Of a DNA stretch of 64,000 nucleotides, positions 60,181-64,000 are shown one piece after another. The translations under genes were made by a program, and so were the position numbers. This stretch comes from Isochrysis galbana (Eukaryota > Haptophyta > Isochrysidales > Isochrysidaceae): NCBI GenBank assembly GCA_018136815.1, contig CM030938.1:2521028-2585027 (forward strand). Direction: 5' to 3'. The notes beneath the pieces were generated by a model, which was not told the origin of the DNA, searched no databases, and saw only the letters and a program-made list of their open reading frames with translations. Positions within the stretch are counted from its first letter, which is position 1, and every line of letters begins with the position of its first letter.

Positions 60181-60917
60181 AACCTACTTTTATAAGTGGG
60201 GGTCAATGGGGGCCTCGCGCCCCCCTCTCTCCATCGCGGACACCCCCCGGGGTGGGACCGTACACTCAACCCCAGCCCCTGCCCTTTGGCAGGGGCAGGG
60301 CACTCATCATTTCTGCCCAGACCCTCAGGGGGCGCGGGCCGCGAGCCGCACTCCCACGCCCGCATTGGGCCTGCCCTCGAGCTGACTCCCCCCCTGTCCC
60401 TGGTCGCCAGGCATACAGGGGCCTTTGGGAGGCTCCCATGGCCAGCGAGGCGAGCGTGGGAGAGGCAGGGGGGGCCAGGGGCTGAGCCCCAGCCTCCACT
60501 GCCCCCTGAGCTGCCCTTGCTGGCCCTCTGGGAGCCCCCACAGGACCTCTGAGAGCAGGTCAGGGCGCGCCGCATGGCGACGCGCCGCAGGGACTTCGAG
60601 GGGTGAGAGTGGAGAGAGGGAGAGGGGGGGATTTGCACCCCCCCCGATGGAGTGCGGTTAGAAACAGGCCCCGTTTGCGTTAGCAAACGGGTAGGGGGCG
60701 GCCGGCGACAGGCGGGAGAGAGAAGGGAGTGGCTCAAGTTCGAGGAGAGTATCCTGAAGGTGGCACAGGCTACTCGACTCGCAGTCATTTATTTCTCGAG
60801 AACTGCTCACGGCGCGAGCTGGAAGGGCCGATCCTCTTTGTTGACGAGAGGTTCCTCCCCCCCCCCCCCGGTGCTTTTTCCCGGAGGGTCGCCCGACGTA
60901 GGTCGGTCCGCCGCCGC
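60181..60917 (+). mobile_element. Family A element, 3'-truncated
   Basis: It is nearly identical to 37971-38700, from AACCTACTTTTATAAGTGGG to TTTCCCGGAGGGTCGCCCGA, then stops about 190 bases short of the family's 3' end. The retained 5' end with a lost 3' end suggests a later deletion or rearrangement. No target duplication was seen. Confidence 0.8.
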
Positions 60918-61129
60918 CGCGGGTCGAAGTTGGGCTCTCTATCCCTTGGCGATTTTAGCGTTGAGCGTCTTCATAGTTTTTGTGATAATTACGTACACGT
61001 TCAAGTCCATGAAATCATAGAAGTATTGTATTGCGGTGCGTACAGAACCAGGCTGTATCGACCGTGTTTGCTGGTGATGACCATGGCTTCGTAATGCGCT
61101 GCGAGAGGCGCGCTTGAAGGCCATCGATA

Positions 61130-61345
61130 AAATTATACCGGAGGGGGCCCGTTGTATATTTCAGCGCGGCTGTCAGAGGCCTGAAATTGAGTATTTTTCG
61201 AAAATTTTGCCGGAGGACCCCGGATTTTTTTTGCTGATCTCTCATACCAGAACCTATAGGGAGCTTATTTAGGTCCTCGTTTGCCCATTACCGATGGTGC
61301 CCTTCGCACCCCCCTAGTGAGTGACCGGGCTAACAAAAGCATAAA
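61130..61345 (-). repeat. Dispersed repeat 'D', minus orientation
   Basis: Reverse complement of 1345-1555: ATACCGGAGGGGGCCCG, TTTTTCGAAAATTTTGCCGG, GCTGATCTCTCATACCAGAA and TAGTGAGTGACCGGGCTAAC. Confidence 0.65.
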
Positions 61346-61347
61346 CT

Positions 61348-61546
61348 CAAAAGGCCTGCCCGGACCCCACACTCCGAACCAGGCCTTAGGTAGTGTACCA
61401 AGGCCGGACCCCGGAAGCCGAAGAAAAAGGAAAGAAGGGGGGCATGGAAAGAGGTTGAGGGAGGGAAGTTAAGGGCGGTGTTAGAAGCAAGGGGAAGTCT
61501 CGTAACTAGTAGGTGTGTAGCCCAGAATCTTCAGATGTTTTTTTTT
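61348..61546 (+). mobile_element. LINE 3' end, 5'-truncated copy
   Basis: GGCCTGCCCGGACCCCACAC through GGAAAGAAGGGGGGCATGG to GTAGCCCAGAATCTTCAGAT and a T-run is the reverse complement of 46228-46430, the 3' end of the LINE at 46228-47877. It sits about 230 bases upstream of the Sfi1-like gene. Confidence 0.75.
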
Positions 61547-61779
61547 GGTGCCGTTGACGTTGCACTTCTGAAAGCCCCTTGCCTTCGTCTTCCTCGAAGC
61601 GCCCATGCCCCCCACCCCCCCACCCCTCTCTCTGCTCTCTGCCTCTGCGGCCGGCCGCCCCGCGAGATCTACGCACTTTCTCTCGCTCGCCTCCCCCCCC
61701 CCCCCCCCCCCCCCCCCGCCCCCGGTTACGCCCGCCAAGAAATCCTTTGGAACCACCTTACAACAGCTGGTGTGAACAC

Positions 61780-63603
61780 ATGGAATCCACGGAGCCTCTC
61801 CCGCGCATGGGCGCAGGGAGTGCACTGGCTCGGCAGCCCGTGAGTGCGCTCGCCAGCGTGACGGAGCGGGGGGAGGAGGAGGTGACGGGCACAGATGGCA
61901 TCACGACGCAGCTCCCCTCCGCCTTTCGCCTCCACCTGGCTCGCGCCGCAGTCGAGCTCATGCTCTCTCAGTTCCAGGCGCAGCGCGACGAAATACGCGA
62001 TACACTCCACCGCTGGCTCTGTTGCGCGCGCTCTCGCCGGGCGCTCGGCCGGCACGTGGTTGAACTGCGCCAGCAGGCTGAGCTGGCCCGTCGGTCTTTC
62101 TCGCTCCGCTATGCTCTCCTGCGCTGGAGACCTCTGGCCGGCAGAGCGGCAGTCGAGAGGATGGCAGGTAGATTGGCATCCGTAGCAAGAGCAGATGCGG
62201 CACAGGCCGCCATGGACACCCTCGCGAGGTGCGCCAGAAGCACTGGACTCCAGCGCTCGGCGTGTTTTCATTACTGTCGGGGTGCAAAGAGGCGCGCCAC
62301 AGCAGCGTGGCGCGCGTCTGCTATGGCAGGCATGCAGTGTTCTGCTCTGCTCCAAGGTCTTGAGGCCATGGTGTTGAACCGTCTTAGTCTCAAGCACAAG
62401 CGCGATGTGCTACGTTCATGGATGGCCACGACACGCACCGCTCTGCACTTCGCACGTCTGTGCGAGGGTCCGGCCAAAGAGCTCCACGTGCGTCGACACC
62501 GCTCGCAACTCCGTAGTGTAATGGTTGCCTTCAAAGCCATCATCCGTCGACATCATGCATGCGTACATGTATGGCAAGCAACGATCTCGGCATGCATCTG
62601 GCACTACTTTAGAAGTTGGCGAGCGCATGCAAACTGGCAAGCTCAGGGCCTAACATTTACCTGGCTTGCTCGAGCGGCAGCACGATGTGGGGCTCTGGCG
62701 CGTGCACTAGTCCGTTGGCAAGCGTGCACAACATTGTGGGCAGCCTTGAGTGCAGTGTTTTGCTCAGTGGTGAGGATGCACTCCCATAAAGTGCTGCGGA
62801 ATGGATTAGGCCGTCTCGCATCTCACGCCGAGCTGAGTGGCAAGCTAGAAGCTGCATCTGTTCGTGGTCGCCTTCGTGCGCTTGAGCGGGGCCTTGCGCG
62901 CTGGCGCATTTGGATTTCTTTTTCAACTCCGGGAGAAGCAATCTGTCTAGATGGGTGGCAGTTGCAAATGCTCCTGCGCGCCCAACTTGAATCTGAAAGA
63001 ACTCTAGGGAAAGCGGACGATTCAATTGCATCTTCTAAGCTTCTCGATCTTTCCACTGGCTGGCGCCGATCATGCACCCTCGCTTACGATGAAGCCACGT
63101 GCCGCAGGCTCGGGGCTTATCGGCAACTACGCTCAGCCCTTGCATCCATTGCATCGCACGCCTTGCGCGCGGAGCTCGCGCAGGTCCGGTGGATCAGACT
63201 ATCCCTAAACATGGATGCTCGTCGACGGCAAGCGGCAAGAGTGGCACGGCGCCAGAGATTGGCGCGCGAGGAGCGTATCAAACAAGAATGGCAAGAGTGG
63301 CAACTCGAGGCGATTGCTCGTTGGCGCAACTCGTACACTCGTTTCACTTTTGAAGCCTGTGATGCTAGCACAATGCGGATGGACACTGGCGAAGTCACTG
63401 CCTCGCCCCCGGAATCACAGCTGTGCAGGTCGAGTTGTGTGGATAACGACATCCACTGCATAGCTCACCATGGCTCGTCGACATCCGGCGTCACATTGGA
63501 GGCATCAACTGAAATGCGCGCCTCGAACTTAGTGAACAAGTACGGAAGCTGCGCTATGGCTCAAGCGAGACGCCAGGCTGTGGCATGTGCACAACGCCCG
63601 TGA
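61780..63603 (+). CDS. Sfi1-like Trp-repeat protein, possible centrin-binding (607 aa)
   Basis: The intronless frame starts at ATG 61780 (MESTEPLPRMG). From about residue 60 it is a long Arg/Ala/Leu-rich helix with Trp at fairly regular intervals: LHRWLCCARSRRA, YALLRWRPLAGRA, ATAAWRASAM, VLRSWMATTRT, YFRSWRAHANW, ALVRWQACTTLW, GLARWRIWISF, EWQEWQLEAIARWRNSYTRF. This x-x-L-x-x-W-(R/K) pattern with 20-35 residue spacing resembles Sfi1-type repeats, each of which binds a centrin at basal bodies or centrosomes. Repeat spacing is less regular than in yeast Sfi1, so the assignment is tentative. The C-terminal 100 residues are polar. A long C-run lies just upstream (61690-61717). Confidence 0.6.
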   Translation: MESTEPLPRMGAGSALARQPVSALASVTERGEEEVTGTDGITTQLPSAFRLHLARAAVELMLSQFQAQRDEIRDTLHRWLCCARSRRALGRHVVELRQQAELARRSFSLRYALLRWRPLAGRAAVERMAGRLASVARADAAQAAMDTLARCARSTGLQRSACFHYCRGAKRRATAAWRASAMAGMQCSALLQGLEAMVLNRLSLKHKRDVLRSWMATTRTALHFARLCEGPAKELHVRRHRSQLRSVMVAFKAIIRRHHACVHVWQATISACIWHYFRSWRAHANWQAQGLTFTWLARAAARCGALARALVRWQACTTLWAALSAVFCSVVRMHSHKVLRNGLGRLASHAELSGKLEAASVRGRLRALERGLARWRIWISFSTPGEAICLDGWQLQMLLRAQLESERTLGKADDSIASSKLLDLSTGWRRSCTLAYDEATCRRLGAYRQLRSALASIASHALRAELAQVRWIRLSLNMDARRRQAARVARRQRLAREERIKQEWQEWQLEAIARWRNSYTRFTFEACDASTMRMDTGEVTASPPESQLCRSSCVDNDIHCIAHHGSSTSGVTLEASTEMRASNLVNKYGSCAMAQARRQAVACAQRP

Positions 63604-64000
63604 TATCACATGGCATACAATCCGTACCCTGTGATGGAATGATGCCTAGGTCACGGTAGTGGCACCTTACATTAGCATGGTACCTATTGGTATGTCACTA
63701 CTCTTTTCGAGGAAAAAAAAAGACAGAAGAAATTTTGGCTATACTCTACTGCTATCAGCTACGGGGGCCCCATCACACTCACGGTGCTGGCTCACGCCAT
63801 CACCTTAACCTCATACTCTCACTCTCACTCTCTTTCTGCTTCCTGCTACCCACTACCCCCCCTTCATTCTCCATTCCTGCTGCTCGTCATGTGTCCCCGT
63901 TTTAAACCGTTTTCGAGGCGAGAGACTGAAACCTCAGGTCCGATTTTTCTCCGCCCCGCCCCCCTCCCTTCATGGGACCCCGAAACACTTTAATTTTTTC
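63604..64000. other. 3' flank, no gene seen
   Basis: CT-rich and AT-rich sequence with TCACTCTCACTCTC (63819-63832); nothing else recognised up to the window edge. Confidence 0.45.

Overview
This is nuclear DNA from a eukaryotic microalga. The genes have canonical GT-AG spliceosomal introns, mostly about 75-240 bp. One gene product (29199-30101, minus) is a (p)ppGpp synthetase whose N-terminus looks like a signal peptide followed by a transit-like stretch, as expected for a secondary red plastid. ARL6/BBS3 points to cilia, and a hydroxyproline O-arabinosyltransferase-like enzyme is typical of plants and algae. A haptophyte (Prymnesium/Chrysochromulina/Phaeocystis-like) fits best, but that placement is inference.

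Host genes identified with rebuilt exons are: a TLC-domain membrane protein (8526-9741 -, 3 exons), ARL6 (13546-14506 -, 5 exons), the ubiquitin chain factor UBE4/UFD2 with a C-terminal U-box (19257-23391 +, 7 exons), a small plastid-type RSH enzyme (29199-30101 -, 1 exon), a NUDT9-type ADP-ribose pyrophosphatase in nine small exons (33776-35913 -), a MAPEG protein (40176-40789 +, 2 exons), an HPAT-type glycosyltransferase (42486-44232 +, 4 exons), an ankyrin protein (48361-49821 -), a 2188-residue intronless protein of unknown function (52831-59397 +) and a Sfi1-like Trp-repeat protein (61780-63603 +). An ankyrin gene at 2312-3263 (-) is broken by a 7-bp tandem duplication. A 113-residue exon at the left edge is the start of a gene that leaves the window.

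From 5.7 to 7.7 kb lie three intronless, lower-GC genes of unfamiliar type. One resembles proteins of algal giant DNA viruses, and one is a membrane-anchored protein with three cystine-knot repeats. They may be a small endogenous viral island.

Most of the rest is mobile DNA: LINE fragments (24.4-26.3, 27.5-28.4, 46.1-48.0 kb), Ty1/copia fragments with one well-bounded LTR (50.3-52.5 kb), a gypsy integrase scrap (10.5 kb), piggyBac-like and hAT-like transposase remnants side by side (15.1-17.5 kb), and short inverted-repeat elements. Two non-autonomous families (here called A and B, about 0.75-0.93 kb) recur in both orientations and share a GC-rich core. One A copy, two B copies and one LINE copy are flanked by direct repeats of 16-19 bp, the expected footprint of LINE-type integration. 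Long G/C runs, GA/CT microsatellites and minisatellites fill much of the space between genes.

Coordinates of exons come from reading splice signals and protein continuity by eye. Family names rest on remembered motifs, not on database searches.
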